64,000 nt of DNA, taken from positions 9,534,075-9,598,074 of the forward strand of contig NC_135563.1 of the NCBI RefSeq assembly GCF_964340395.1. Reading direction: 5' to 3'. Origin of the DNA: Glandiceps talaboti. Taxonomy: Eukaryota > Hemichordata > Enteropneusta > Spengelidae. The position numbers were made by a program, and so were the translations under genes. The notes beneath the pieces are model-generated. The model worked only from the letters and a program-made list of their open reading frames with translations, did no database searches and was not told the DNA's origin. Positions within the stretch are counted from its first letter, which is position 1, and every line of letters starts with the position of its first letter. Below, in pieces: positions 22,622-37,815 of the stretch.

Positions 22622-23704
22622 TCAATCATGTCTTTCGACTATAAACGGCTTTCTCTTCATTTCTTTTTCCATGGCTTCACTCTGAGAGCGATACTGGCCA
22701 AAACTATTTATATTGTCTTTGCAGTCATTGTCTATGTATTCAATGATGGTAGCAAGTGACTTCTCAAGTCGTCTGTTCTTTCTCATTAATGAGAAAACGT
22801 TCAACAAGAGTTGCTTGCAATTACTGCTCGCCGGTTTTGCATTCTTGAGGCAGTTCTGTGACGTCACAACATAGTTCGGTGATATCACCCCCACAGTTTG
22901 AGGACATCTCCACACAGCCACTGCTCTGGTGAGCACTGTGTCCTGTGATATTATCATTAGCTTGTTCTTTGAATTGTTTCAAAGTATTTTTCATTTTGGA
23001 TAGTTCTTTGTCCATTCTTTCTGTATTCTCTGTTACTTCCTGAATGGTCTGATACAACTCGTTCCGGTTTCTCTCCAAAGCGATTATATTCGCTAAACTT
23101 TCAGTTTCATGTTTTCTTCTACTACCATGTTGAATTGCTGACTTGTGATATTACGACTGTCAGCATTTTGTGACGCGGTGCATGACGATCGAGTGCCATC
23201 CTTTGCCACTACGACATTACTTATCCACTCCATCATGCTGTTAAACATGGCGCCAAGTTGATTTATTTCTCCTTCATGGCTGTTATCACTCTTTTCAACT
23301 TTCCGTTGTCTTCGAAAACCCCAGGAACGAAAATGTTTGCAAAGACAGGAATTGTGCGTTTGCAGTTCTCTGATACGTAAAATGACATCATCAAACGCTA
23401 TTTGGAATAAATCCAAAGTCCAGTTATTCCTGCAATCGAAAAAGATAGTTTGTATGAACAATAGCATATGTAGAATGGAAAGATCATTTCAATTCTACTT
23501 TTGATGATGCTGAGACTAAAGTCACCCCACATATACAATGTCCAATGTACAGACACTTAACTAAACACGCAGTAGTCATCCGCCATCTTTCAAACTGTCT
23601 TTAGTGTCAATAAAACCGTATACTTACCCCGTCATGTCTACTCGGTTTTGGTAAATTCTCTCGATTGAGATAGTTGTCGAACTTCTAGACATATTGTTAT
23701 GCAT
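22622..23704 (-). pseudogene. Coiled-coil protein gene, copy B, probably broken
   Basis: Exon 1 (23,628-23,704) begins at ATG and encodes a Ser/Thr-rich start. Its last two bases join in frame to exon 2 at 23,429 (acceptor CGATTGCAG). Exon 2 reads NNWTLDLFQIAFDDVILRIR, a basic Cys/Arg/Trp stretch, and then EENMKLK. A 5-bp insertion near 23,095, absent from copy A, brings an immediate stop. In another frame a strong heptad-like coiled coil follows (NELYQTIQEVTENTERMDKE), and a second frame change near 22,860 precedes the last part, ending IVERHD at 22,622. The family is not recognised. It could instead be a 140-codon shortened protein. The locus lies head-to-head with the lectin gene, sharing about 1.4 kb of upstream DNA. 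Confidence 0.5.
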
Positions 23705-23733
23705 GTTTTGATTAGACCTCAAGTATCCTGTCT

Positions 23734-24720
23734 TGTACAACAACTTGAACAATTTAGATTTCTATGAGCAGAACGAGTAGACTCTTTGCTTTACATAGAA
23801 TGCATTTGCAATGTAAACACAACCACGCGTGTTGCCTAGTAACAGAGGTCCGTTGAATTGCCACGTGAGAGCGAACGAGAAACTTTTGACCAATAGAATT
23901 CGACGCGATCAAAAAGATATGCAAATGACTTCGTTGACCGTTTATATTAATGAGCAGCAGTAAAAACGCAAAAGTCTGAGGTCTGATGGGAAAGATAATC
24001 ATTACAAATTGATCACTAGCTTACCATCCAATATTTTGTAACAATAGCATCGTAATTAAACGGTTCACTAAAAGTATGGTAAACAACAGCACACCGATTC
24101 GTTACTTACCTATGATTTCGCTTTTCAGTTGCCAATGGCGCCCTCTAGAGTGAAAAGTGAAACCTCCGCTGTCCAATATTAAAGTTGAAAACAGATAACG
24201 TCTCAAGAATAATTGTTAAAAGATGAAAGTACCAAGACTACTGGAAGTGTTGAAAAAATATTAAATTGAATGGAAATAAAGATAATTGTGAATGAGGTGA
24301 TTTCTATCTCATGTGTAATTATTTCCCGTTTCCCGAAAAGGATACCAAGTACAAGCTGAGATTTTACGTTTTGGACATACGTTTCGTGGCCTATTTGAAA
24401 GTTACTCACAGTGTTCTATAACATACTTAATCACAACTGCCAATAGACTGAACTGAAATCCGGTACATGTGTATTAAGATATCACTTATAAACGATACGA
24501 TGACGTAATTCATTATACGTATAATAAAATGTATATGATTAACATAGCTATTCTCTGACTCCTGTTATCCAATTTAACTTTTCCTTTTGACATACTTATT
24601 TTCATTTGTGGTTTTTATTTTTGGTTAATAAATATAATTCAATCAATTCAATCAAACGACCATACAGACAAGTACTAAAGAATACCCTGTCAATCAACTG
24701 AGTAATATATTCTGTTTATA
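23734..24720. repeat. Locus-specific repeat R, copy B, between divergent genes
   Basis: Counterpart of 2,655-3,640, lying between the coiled-coil remnant and lectin copy B. Divergence from copy A is about 7 differences in the first 280 bp and then nearly none, which marks the left edge of the highly homogenised tract at about 24,010. Confidence 0.65.
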
Positions 24721-25076
24721 TACAACGACTACTAAAAAAATGAATGATAAATTATTGAGAAAAAAATACTAAAAATTATTAATCTTTCAAATTACTCATT
24801 AAAAGTTTTGTATTCCAACAGTTACTATTTGTAGAAACAAATGTATGTGCCTTTGGGTGGTTTTCAGTTTGCAATCTGGTGTTTTAAAGAGGCTATTTTC
24901 AGTTGAAGGCTATTTTTATTCTGTCTTCTATATTATGTATCAATACAATCGTAGACACACGCATCTGCAACCCCATACTCTAATATGTGAACAGATGTTC
25001 AACCGTTACGTGTCTATTTCCTCAGCCGAAGTCTTTCTTTTTATTTTATTTTGGTGCCACGTCTTAGAAAGACACA

Positions 25077-26624
25077 ATGGGTGAAGACTCTGCTTGCCGA
25101 TATGTGACAGTAGTACTGTTGTTATACTGGTTAATATTGGCCACTTTCATCATTTTCGGTTTAATGTATTTTGAGAAAGGTGAGTGCATTTATTGTAACA
25201 AAGTCATGTGTTGTCATTGTCATTCAAAAAGCAAACAGCGTATAGTTCCAAGGTATCACACCAGGCCAGCCTTGTGATATGGACCATTGGACATGGTGTT
25301 TACATGAAATATCACAGTACAGTTGGACTTCAACTCGAAGATGTATGTGTTTTAGCACTATTGTGATATTCGTGTCACATTTTACATGTAAATACCATTT
25401 ATTTCCAAGTAGCCTAGAAAGCAGAGTGTTCAATAAAAGAGTACTGTTCTGCTTTTGTGAAGTAAAAGATTTATCAAGCGGAAATTCACAGGATAACAAA
25501 TACCAGCATGTATATTTTGATAGATTGACATGTGAAAAGAAAATGAAATGTCACTGCAAATGTTGCTTTTGTCATAAAGATGAATGGCGTTCTTGTGATA
25601 ATATGATATGGAAACTTCAATCCAAGTCAACACTGTCTACAAGAAAGAAAACAACGGATATGACACTGACTACCAAGAACCCAACATCGATGGTTTCAAC
25701 GGTATTCACACCGACTACCACGAAGCCATCTACGGTATTCACACCGACTACTACGAAACCAACTATGGTACCATCTACGGTATCAACAACGAGTACCAAC
25801 AATCCTTTGATCAACATTGAAAGCACTGCAGGTTGGTGAAAACTGAAATTAGCAAACTGAATTGCTATGAAGCAAATTTCTTATTTCACGAAATGTAAAA
25901 TGTCACAATCCCTGAAGGGGCAGATAACATCAGGCCCGATGTAAACTGAATGCCTCCCATGAGGACAAAGGTTTTTTTATTAGCTTCAACACACATTATC
26001 AGATTGCAAAATTCTGAGCTACCATACATGTTATTATTTTTTATTTTATTATTTGACTTTATTTAAAATCGATAGACTGTTGAGCCAAAGGCTCTTCTCA
26101 CACAGTGTCAAGAAAAAAAATATTCAATATATACATTAAAAATACCAAGACGTAAAAATACAAACAAATAAAATTACTAAGCATGTAATATGAAGATATT
26201 GTCTGCTTTCTGAAATCAATGGCTTCGTGTGTTACATATAAGCAAATAAATATACTGTGTATATTTGGCGATTGAAATTCTTGTATTAATTGTCATTACT
26301 AGTATTATGGTGAAATAATATTCTCAATTCAGCTTTCTTTCTTTTGAAATTAAGCCACAACAACAGTTTTTATTCATATATGTTAACCTGACTGGTTCGT
26401 ACTCTTGTCAATACAAATCTTAAATTTTAAAAGTGTAACTTATATATACGTCTCTGTTTTTGTGGTCTATTATGTACCTGATCAAACAAAACGTTTCCAT
26501 ATCATTATGTTGTCCTTTTATTGAGGCACTGATTGATATCACTTTCAGGTTGCCCTATTTTTATCTGTTTCTCATAACCCGAACGACCCACATTTTCAGC
26601 TTTGACATCAAGATAAAAACAGAC

Positions 26625-26669
<45 letters not shown>

Positions 26670-27376
26670 GTCAGTCAGTCAGTCAGTCAGTCAGTCAGTC
26701 AGTCAGTCAGTCACAACATAAACTTTACGAAATACATATGGTTTTTTAACCTGATGGAAAAGTTCAACTTATTTTTCTTGCATAGTTCTGTACTATCACA
26801 TGTGGGTAGTTTTATGTGTGGGATTAGTTATTTATTTGTATATGGCTGTCTTTTCTATTAACTGTACCTGTATCTGTTTTAATCTAGTGTTACCAGTATG
26901 TGAAGCCGGGTGGCAACATTTTCAATCATCCTGCTACTATTTCTCAACTGAAAGGTTGAAATGGCATGATGCCCGTAATCATTGTCATACTATGTCAGCC
27001 CACCTTGTCAAAGATGATAACCAGGAACTCAATGACTTTCTGTCTGGGTATATAAAGACGATGAATTTTAGCAACTGTGATCCATTATTTATGTGTAATT
27101 ATTCAATTGGACTGTTCTACGAGGTTAGTGAATTATATGTTATGCAAAATTATTATGCTATATATCAATTTGTTTTAATATGATGTGACCAGAATGTGAA
27201 GCTGGATGACAACAACACAAATCGCCCTGCTACTATATCTCAACTGAAAAGTTGACATGGCATGATGCTCGTAGTTACTGTCAAACTATGTCAGCTGATC
27301 TGGTCAAGGATCTGCCTGTTTTCCTAACAGGGTATATAAACACTAGGGAATTCAACAACTACTAGTAGTGGTGGTG

Positions 27377-27428
<52 letters not shown>

Positions 27429-30121
27429 TGGTGGTGGTGGTGGTGGTGGTGGTGGTGGTGGTGGTGGTGGTGGTGGTGGTGGTGATGGTGGTATTAGTAG
27501 TAGTTTATTTAATATTATTGTGACTTGCAAGTCAAGGAGTTGCTCAGCCAAATGCACTTAAAAGCCACCAATAAATACACATTATATTTTACAGTAGGTT
27601 GAGAGCACAACAAATAAAGAAATACACCTATCAACTGGCAAAACAAATCAAGTAAAACATACAATAGCTCTCTTTGTTTATAAAATGCCTTTTCTATAAA
27701 TTTTGAAAGTGTTCTTACTGGTCCGGAGAGAAAGCTACTTAGTTTTTCTTCCTGTGTCATGGCCTGTAGGTTAATTTTTAGAATAGAGCTCATTTGAGAT
27801 CGTGATATTGAGCACATGCAAACAAAAATGACATTCATCTTCCTACTTATTTTAAATACTAAATCTACAAATTCTTTCATTTACCAACTCGTGCCTTAAA
27901 CATCTTGTTTCAATACGTATAGTGGTAAGATGCCCATACGAAACTGTCTATAATGACCCTTTAACTTTGAGAACGGACTCGTATACTTATCGAGTTTACA
28001 TATTTCAACTTAAATTGAACGTATGTACGCAGTTTAGGCTTGTGATGTAGATTTACAGTCAATGTTTCTTGCATATTTGACAAGTTTTTCTTAATACCAA
28101 CATCAATAAGACTTTGACTCTCTTCATCAATAATATCAACAATTTTGTGAACATCTGAAGAGAAATTAATGTACACGTGATCCTGGTTGGTTATTTCCAT
28201 TTAGTTATTCTGTCGGCCTTAATTACGAGGTTTGTATAGATATCATGGACATATATTTCAATTGGTTAAAACTGTTTCATGCTAAATACTTTAATGCTTG
28301 CTTATATTCGTATATAAAACTCCTAGTACCTAACCATTAGGGTAATGGAAAACGCCGTCATAAATAACCAAGACTCAGCTAGCGACTGAATTGTTCAAAG
28401 GGTCATTTCTGGACCCTCGGAAATAACTCACCCCTCCCCTCCCCTCCCCTCTCCCTCTGTGTTGATTTTCGTGCAAACTAATAAGACAAATTACCATAAT
28501 CTTGGAAATTTCTATGTACGTCATTAGTGGATTGTTACTTAAATGAAACGGAGCTTTCCATTGGCCTATTAGATTCAAAATGGTGCATTCTTATTTCCCT
28601 CATTAGCATATTGTCTCTACTTTTGAAAAATTATATCGCGTATTCTAATTATTGCTTCTGCGCAAGAAATAAATGAAACGAAACTTGTTGCGTTTATGTC
28701 ATTTTGTGAGAACGATTACTCAGGTGCAGCCAACGAAGCTGCTGGTGCAAAAGGCTGTTCGTACATGATTTTTCAGTGGGCGGGCAATTTCATGAATTCC
28801 AAGGTTGGCCAGAGTGAGGGGAAAAATGGCCCGGTATTTCAGCAGGCAACATATATTTCAGCTGTATGATATGGGGGTAAAGGGAAGGCAGTGGGCAAAG
28901 CGGGCAGTTTTCGATATATTTTCAAGAAGTTAGTGAACAAATTTTCCTATTATTTTACAATATTCACAAAATGTAAATTAATTATGTAATACAATAATAA
29001 ATTTGTGACCACGTGTGTCATCGAAACTGGTGAGGCAGTGTTGACACTACAGCACAATCTAGTAGTCAACTGACAACTGTCAATACGTATATATTAGAAG
29101 GAGAAATTGTTTTGTTGTGAGTATATCAAATAGCATCCTCAGTAAATTGCGATGAGCGGGCAGTGGGCTGGACCTCATTACTCATATTAGACAACTTGGC
29201 CTGTCATCTTACAATTGCCTTCTATCTGCAATGTCGAATTACCAAATTAAATTTCTTGTGTACACCACAACGTCGTCGCGCTACCATACATGAGCTTACT
29301 TCAACTTAACCTGACAAAAAATGTTAAGTAGTTGCACGTCCCATTGTTTCATGACTGTCTCAAAAACAGCTGAATGACAGTCATGTTTGTCGTTAAAAAA
29401 CACAAATCAAGGAAAGGAAAAGTCATTCAATTCAAATACGTACGTACTCATGTTATCAAAGATGGATTAACCCATGATCCCGATGTTCATCCTCACGGCC
29501 AAACAACCAAACTTGGTCTGTGCAGTCACAAATTATATTAGGAACAACAATTTCCACTTATAGAATTAGTTTAATAATATTCAAACACTTGCGAGAAGCA
29601 TTCTCTTTGCATCTGATTATATACGTGATTGAGTAATTGGAAGAGTTTTCGTTAATCGAGATGATCATGTAATCATTTATATGAACAAAACCAAAGTGCT
29701 TACATTATATTTAATATCGGGTATACATATAAAATGAGTTATTGCCACATTCTCGCAAACCAGAGCTGATATTTCTAACTCGATACCTCTTGACGGTGCG
29801 TCTTGGACGGTGCCGTAAAAGAGGCCGTGGTTTACGACGATATTCTCTGACAGACAACAACAATACTTATAGCATTCTTTTAATATTTCTGAATACCATT
29901 TATCTGTTTCTGAACAGATAGCAATTAGTTTGCGATGGCTAGATGGAACAACGCCTGACTTTATACCATGGAATGAGGGAGAGCCGAACGAGGGCTTTTT
30001 ACCAAAATCAGTTCAACTGGATGTGCGAACTCTTGATCAGCCATCTCTATTGTGGAATGACGTATTGTTCACTTTCTACATTTCTGAATATCGCTACATA
30101 TGTGAAAAAACAATTTCTTAA
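25077..30121 (+). CDS. C-type lectin, type II membrane protein, copy B (4 exons)
   Basis: Exons are 25,077-25,179, about 25,580-25,831, 26,888-27,123 and 29,918-30,121. Structure and motifs are as in copy A: signal anchor, Thr-rich stalk, CEAGW, SSCYYF, GEPN, WND, ICEK. Against copy A, I count six base differences in the coding exons, falling in five codons, all amino-acid changing: Gly to Asp at the stalk start, Tyr to His after RNHC, Asp to Asn, Gly to Ser, and Gly to Ser at the start of exon 4. The Asp-to-Asn and Gly-to-Ser changes together create an N-F-S glycosylation sequon in MNFSNC, which copy A lacks. The frame is intact throughout. The gene lies head-to-head with the coiled-coil remnant at 22,622-23,704. 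Ligand and tissue are unknown. Confidence 0.85.
26618..26712 (+). repeat. (CAGA)n-(CAGT)n microsatellite, copy B
   Basis: Counterpart of 5,537-5,657 in lectin intron 2 of copy B, shorter by roughly six CAGA units. Confidence 0.95.
27194..27356 (+). pseudogene. Decayed duplicate of lectin exon 3 (copy B)
   Basis: Same dead exon as at 6,139-6,301, with the same stop replacing the conserved Trp and the same truncation by the microsatellite/LINE insertion. The exon duplication and its decay therefore predate the A/B sequence split or its homogenisation. Confidence 0.8.
27362..27505 (+). repeat. (GGT/AGT)n trinucleotide tract, copy B
   Basis: Counterpart of 6,306-6,436. The pure GGT part is longer, and a GAT variant lies near 27,485. 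Confidence 0.9.
27485..28200 (-). mobile_element. LINE (non-LTR retrotransposon) 3' fragment, copy B
   Basis: Counterpart of 6,420-7,118. The KPKLRTYVQFKLKY motif and the EEKLSSFLSGP...FIEKAFYKQREL block read somewhat more completely here, because the 13-bp loss of copy A is absent. It is still 5'-truncated and interrupted. Confidence 0.65.
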
Positions 30122-30922
30122 CTTTTGAATGAAACCCACCGCATATTTTCATGTTGACGTAGTGGTCATTATGAGATCTGATGATTTGACATCTTTAGGA
30201 TTTGTACACTAGTCAACTAAAAGAGGTTTATTGATTATAATATTGTTGATTAATTTATTCATTCTTTATCCTCATTCATTTAGTATGAAGCCTTAAGTAC
30301 GTGTAGTTGAGAAAATCAAAACATTAAGACCTTGATTAACTTAAGGAAATAATACCGATCATTTTACATTAGCTACCTATGAAAGGCTTGTACAAAAGAT
30401 TAATTGTTTGTACTATACATGTAATGCGAAAATACCAGGCTGTGATCGGGGTTTGGGCAGCTATCCATCATACGGTCTGAATTTATCTATAAGTAAGAAC
30501 AAGCGTGTCGTTCAGTTAAATCTACCGAATACCATTGTATTGGGTTGTAAGCAGTGGTTGAAACTATAATAGTTCTGAGGTTGATATATATCACTAAAAG
30601 TGTCTTTTATTAATTAAAACTACAATTTTTTTGTACAACGCCCGACTACTGCTAACTTTGTAATGTTACTATTACCATACCCAGTTATCCACCTACCTTG
30701 CTTCATATATTACTCCCTTGAAGTTCGTCTATCCAAACAAAACTCAGTAACAAATAAAGGTAATAAAGAGGTATTTTTCACAGTCTAAATACGCTATGCT
30801 TCTTCGCTGTAAATGTTGCTATTTTTTAATCACATTAATGATCGCCCTATGCCACTTGCCTTTTCACACAAGCTATTAACCACACATTTTACGGTACCCA
30901 TGCATTTAGGGTTATGTATAGC

Positions 30923-31408
30923 TGCAATAATTGTAGCATTTGCTGTGGTTTTGAGGGCTTTTTCGTCTGTTTTTTTGCCTTTTTTCGTTCCGATGTTTAA
31001 TCCGAATCAAACGCTACAATTCCTATATAATGCAATCGCAAATAGACGAGATCACGTTGAAAACGTGAGCGAGATGTAAGCGTACCTCCCGTTTCAAAAT
31101 GCTGCGTGCATTGCTACATTTGCCGATTTTGCCGGAGTTGGGGTACCTCTGAACACTTCTTAGGTCTTGAAGGCTCCGTAATATTAATGTTGGCGTTAGG
31201 AAATGTCCGTTTTTTTGCCAGGTAAGGCGTAATTTAGCAGATAAATCCGCCCAACTTTGCGACTCACATCTGAATCGCTTCCGTCTATTTGCGTTTCCAT
31301 TACAGGAAATGTAGCGTTTGATTCGGGTTAAACATCGGAACGAAAAAGGCACAAAAACAGACAAAAAAGCCGTCAAAATCACAGTAAACGCTACAATTAT
31401 TACATCTA
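30923..31408. mobile_element. Foldback element with about 128-bp inverted arms, copy B
   Basis: Counterpart of 9,845-10,330 with the same arms and spacer. A few substitutions (for example GTACCTCT for GTACATCT) distinguish it. Confidence 0.75.
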
Positions 31409-32201
31409 GGTGATGTACTGATACGAACATTCAACAAGCCACCTTAAGTGTTTTAGAGAGATATGATAAAGAACTACCATTAAACGTGGTGTTAGAAAAC
31501 TTGACCACACTCTCTACAAGCTGAATTTCCTTGCACCGTTTTACCATTGCACTGTGTAAAGTTTTATAGTTTTATTACTGTTGCCATCCCTGCGTGTGAT
31601 GAATAAAGTGCTTTTCTGATTCTGATTCTGATTCTGATTCTGATCTTGATTCCCAGCCGTCATGATGTGTGTGTTCAAAACTGTCGATATTCCTTAATTG
31701 CATTTTCTCAAGTATCAAAATAACTGTACTAAAATAAGAATATATCACAGTTGGCGTTCTTCCAAGTGGCCCTGAATGAGAATAATGTAATGGTATTTGA
31801 TGATCTGATCTATGTTGTCTGAAACCCTCTCACGCGGCCACCGTATATGTACCGTTGATCGCCTTCAAAACACAATGTCGCCCAATGCTGTAAGCTGATA
31901 TCTTCCCTGGCTGTGGGGAAATACATACACATAAAGTGTAATGAACAGTTGCATAAAGTAATATGATTTTATCGAATTATGTAAATGCATCCATTATGCA
32001 CATTTATAGTTGTTTAAATACATTACCAATCAACTGGTCGATTTCCGATGTTTCAGTTATGTTCAGAGACTATGACAGATTTCAAGCAACTATTGGAGAA
32101 AATATTGTAAAAATAAGTTTATGCTATATATTATATATTATATGTATATCATACTTATTTATAAGCAAGACAAATATCAAGCGACACTATTAAGTCAATG
32201 T

Positions 32202-33780
<1,579 letters not shown>

Positions 33781-34012
33781 ACTCAGTTTCCCGTTCTGAT
33801 ATATTCATTCAAAACACATATGAAGGATATATTTCCCTAACACAAAGTGGGAACTGGTGACAAAATTGAATGGGAAATATATATATCTTCTTTTACATAG
33901 TAAAGGTCTTACGTCTAAGATGAAAACTGGTGAAAACCAAGCCCTTTCCTGTGTGCTAGGAATATCAAACGGACAATTGACCTGTCTTGCAAGGCCCCTT
34001 GAATGCTGGGGT

Positions 34013-34652
34013 TTAAAGCTGCACTAGCTGCAACTGGAAGGGTTTAGATTTGTTCAAAAACACAGTTTTGTCAGATATAGTGATTTACTCGTAGCATTGT
34101 CCACCATGAGGTGTATTTAAACATCTCTAGGTAGACGCATGTGTGTAGCTGTACACATAATATATGTCACAATAAATCCATCAAATTGATGTTGGGCCCA
34201 CACTCAAAAATCAGTGCCAACAATTTGACAAACCTAGCATAAGCCTCCGACCCTAATTTTTTTTGAACATTTAAAACAAAAATATAAAAAATTCTTTGCC
34301 TTCTTGACCTTCATGCACGTCTGTTTTCTTTCCCCGGTGAGGTCTGTATATATTTCATCAAAATATCACCAGAAGGGGTTTCTGACAGAATGGTTTTCAA
34401 AAATAAAAGCTATTAAAAAACATAAAATAAAATAAAATAAAATAAAATCCGGACCTACCTACCCCATTCCTTCAGACCATGTTATCGGAAACGCACTATT
34501 ATTTTTTCGCCTGACGATTTTAATCTGTTACTGTACTAATTATGGATTAAAATGTGATTAAAATTGATAGTGACTAAATTATATCTATTTAAACAGTTTT
34601 GAGGGAATGTATTGTTTATTGCCTCCAGTTACAGCTAGTGCAACTCTAACCT
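34013..34652. mobile_element. MITE-like element with about 25-bp terminal inverted repeats, copy B
   Basis: Counterpart of 12,841-13,483. Here the left terminus (AAGCTGCACTAGCTGCAACT) matches the right terminus even better than in copy A. Confidence 0.6.
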
Positions 34653-35071
34653 GAGCTAAGAATACAATAATACCAAATCCATGATTATGTGTTTAACGTG
34701 TTAATTCACAGCAATTAAAAAATTAGGTACATTCCAGTGGAAAACAAAAGATATTTAGTGATTGAATATCAAATTGCTTCAACCCTAGGAAAAGGTCCTC
34801 GGTGGTCACAGTACTTAAGTGATAGTTTGAACCAGTATTACCGTGCTGTAAATGAAGTCAATGAAGACAATTTTTATATGTGTATATAAGTATTCGAACA
34901 CAATATGCAGGCTATAAACGTCAAAAACATGATGAAGTATATTCAATCACCCTACCAAAAAGTCATTTAACAGTTGATTCAAATGACAAAGAACAAGTTT
35001 GTGTATATTATTAATTACATCATACATTTCTTATAACCCCGGATTTGGATATTATACATACAAATGGGCGA

Positions 35072-35072
<1 letters not shown>

Positions 35073-35140
<68 letters not shown>

Positions 35141-35300
35141 GACAGACAGGCAGGCGCGGATGCACACATACATACATACATACATACATACATACATACA
35201 TACATACATACATACATGCATACATGCATGCATGCATGCATGCATGCATACATACATACATACATACATACATACATACATACATACATACATACATACG
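35073..35300 (+). repeat. (CAGA)n and (CATA/CATG)n compound microsatellite, copy B
   Basis: Counterpart of 13,890-14,170, contracted. One CAGA unit is interrupted (GACAGAGACAG near 35,138) and the CATG core is split by a CATA unit. Confidence 0.95.
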
Positions 35301-35556
35301 AACAGGCAGACATCGGTATTACATTAGCTACCCCTGGGAGCAAACCATAATTGCTGAAAGGCTGTCTATATAGTTATAGATACGCTGTTTAAATACATTT
35401 GCCAGAAGCCAAATCAATGTTGTTTCTCAACAAAGAGCTTTGATCGAAGTGTTCAATAAAGAGACCAACAATCTAACCACGGTAATACTACACTTTAGCT
35501 GTTCCATAGATTTACTATGATACGAGATGGGAATATACAAACACGTCGATGTTGTC

Positions 35557-36588
35557 TCAATACTTCCTAGCTAATACTGTATCATACACTGAACCACTTC
35601 GCTTAATTTGTACATCACTAAAACCATGTTTTTCTAGCAGTCCCTGCATCTCTACGCTATTCCTCTGCTTGCCTCCTTGGAACCACACCATCATCATCAT
35701 GCAAATAGCACTGGTTGCTAGGGGCCCCGTTTTGTCATCATCGTACAGTGCCTCAATGATAAAAATACCTCCTCCTTTCTCCAGTGCTGTAAACGCGTTG
35801 CTCAGCAACTTATCGATGTGCTCTTCAGACCAATCATGGAGGATATTTGAGAGGATGAAAAGATCTGAAGCTGGAAGGGGATCTACGAAGAAATCTCCCT
35901 CTTGGTATCTTACATTAGGCGACTTCGGGTCTATCGGCGTGAAATCTTCTGCCATCTCGACAACTTTAGGTAGATCAAATACGGTGACTTTCATCTCAGG
36001 GTACGCGGCAGAGAGGGCATGTCCCAATGCGCCTGTACACCCACCAAGGTCACAAACTTTCTTGAAGGAAGACAGGTCGAAATCTTTAATGAGTTCTCGC
36101 ATGAACACGGATGAATATGAATGCATTTCAGTCATAAATCCTCTCCGTTCGTCAGGATCGTTAAATAGATCATCGAAATAACCATGTTTGCCGAAAGTAC
36201 GTTCTATCTGAGGCGCTCCTTCGCGTGCTGCATGAACTAAATTCCCAACTAGTGGATAGTCAGTTCTGCCCATGCCAATAAATAAGGGTCGCATCGACAG
36301 AGGGGTAGAAGACGTCAGATATTTTGAAGCAGATGGCGTATTGGCAAAACTGTCGCTTACCGCTGCTGCACTTCCTTCGCTGTCTTTTCGTAAAATTCCA
36401 ATTCCAACGCAGGCGTTCAGAATTCTTTCCGTGCAACCAACATCGGCTTGAATTAGCTGCGCGATTTCGTCGACTGTCTTCGACCCGCTCTCTAATACGT
36501 CGAAAATCTTCAATTCGCAGGCAGCGATACATGCTTGAGTTTTCGTGTAAGACACCAAGAGCTCGTACAGTGCAAGTGGACTAGCCAT
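35557..36588 (-). CDS. ASMT-like SAM-dependent methyltransferase, copy B
   Basis: The second single-exon copy encodes a protein identical in all 343 residues to copy A. I count three base differences, near 14,683, 15,018 and 15,078 of copy A, all silent. All family motifs (CDLGGCTG, HDW, FIIEALYDDD) are intact. The flanks are also nearly identical, including about 150 bp upstream of the start. Identical proteins suggest recent duplication or conversion with purifying selection, and doubled gene dosage if both are expressed. Substrate unknown. Confidence 0.93.
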   Translation of the reverse strand: MASPLALYELLVSYTKTQACIAACELKIFDVLESGSKTVDEIAQLIQADVGCTERILNACVGIGILRKDSEGSAAAVSDSFANTPSASKYLTSSTPLSMRPLFIGMGRTDYPLVGNLVHAAREGAPQIERTFGKHGYFDDLFNDPDERRGFMTEMHSYSSVFMRELIKDFDLSSFKKVCDLGGCTGALGHALSAAYPEMKVTVFDLPKVVEMAEDFTPIDPKSPNVRYQEGDFFVDPLPASDLFILSNILHDWSEEHIDKLLSNAFTALEKGGGIFIIEALYDDDKTGPLATSAICMMMMVWFQGGKQRNSVEMQGLLEKHGFSDVQIKRSGSVYDTVLARKY

Positions 36589-37539
36589 GACTATATTCGA
36601 GATGGAAAATCGCTTTGGAAATCTTAAAGCTGTGTCCAGGAACAGTTATCGATCGAAAGGAAGATTTGTTTCAATATACAAACCTAGCCAACTATAATAT
36701 ATTATACATTTAATGCTAATATATAGAGCACTTTACTCATATATAACTGCCATGCGCTTAAGTATCACGTGTCTTTCAAACGCACTGAGAATTGAATAGC
36801 TATTCAAATATGATTCAATGGTTGCTAGTTCAACCTGCAAGATGCCATTAAGACGGCATTCAAGAGAAGAAGAATATAGTGTAATGAACAAGATTGAACA
36901 AACAATGGCTGCTTCATGCACAGAATATAAAACGGAACGCCAGAATATGAAGTAATTTCCCGATTGATGTTTTGCATTCAACAAGTAGGTGAAACCCCAG
37001 GAATTCGAATGCTATCACAGAAGTCTGTATTTGTGATACATTTGCAAAAACGTGTAAAACCTAATATATTGTTCGTCCAAATGGTTGGCGATTTTTCAAG
37101 GCTTAGAAATGTCTAGGTTTGCAGCAGTCACCTTTTACAACAAAGGTGGATAAATAATGAACTGAGAAAATGCTATAAAGAGCTCTTAAAACATAAATGA
37201 CGAAAAGTGATGGAAAATGACATTAATTTCTTAAACTCTGTTAACCAGTACTATTTAGAACTAAAAGAACGATTTGATGTGTGATAAAATAAGTGAAAAC
37301 AATTGTTGTTAATAGATGGAGTGTTTGCAATAAGGCCTAACAAAAAAAAATGTGTGGTTCCAATTACGTTCAATTTTAGAATATGTGGGGTAGGTAGATT
37401 TTTTATTTTATTTTATATTTTTTTCCATATGTGTGTGTCTAGTTCAGGTAGTTATGTTTTCCATTGTTTTCTATATAGTCTCTGTGTTATTGATTTCTTC
37501 TCATCAGATGTACAGCCATTACAGATTGCAAGATCACTT

Positions 37540-37815
37540 TTATAATGTCTTTTTAAGTTGATGTCAGTTTCCGCATCCACCGTTTCTTGCGAGGCTTTAC
37601 AATTTCTCGATTTTATTTTTTTTCTTGAATACTTAAAAAACATTTAGGGTCGGTAGTGAAAAACTGGGTCGGTTGGGTAACCGGAACGAACATTTTTTAG
37701 GCCTAAGCATATCTGAGGTATAGCATACGAGAACGTCAGTGAAGAAACGGGGACAGTTTCTTGTCGGCGTCTCATTCTCACAGTTTCGAACTATGTATCA
37801 CCGTACAGACTGTCA
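37540..37815. repeat. Insertion present only in copy B
   Basis: Copy A reads directly from AGATCACTTTT into CACAGCAGATGATTG (16,372-16,395), while copy B carries about 270 bp between the same blocks. The insert contains a GGGTCGGT...GGGTCGGTTGGGT segment and TTTTTTAGGCCTAAGC. No terminal inverted repeats were recognised. Either a mobile element entered B or the segment was lost from A. Confidence 0.6.
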
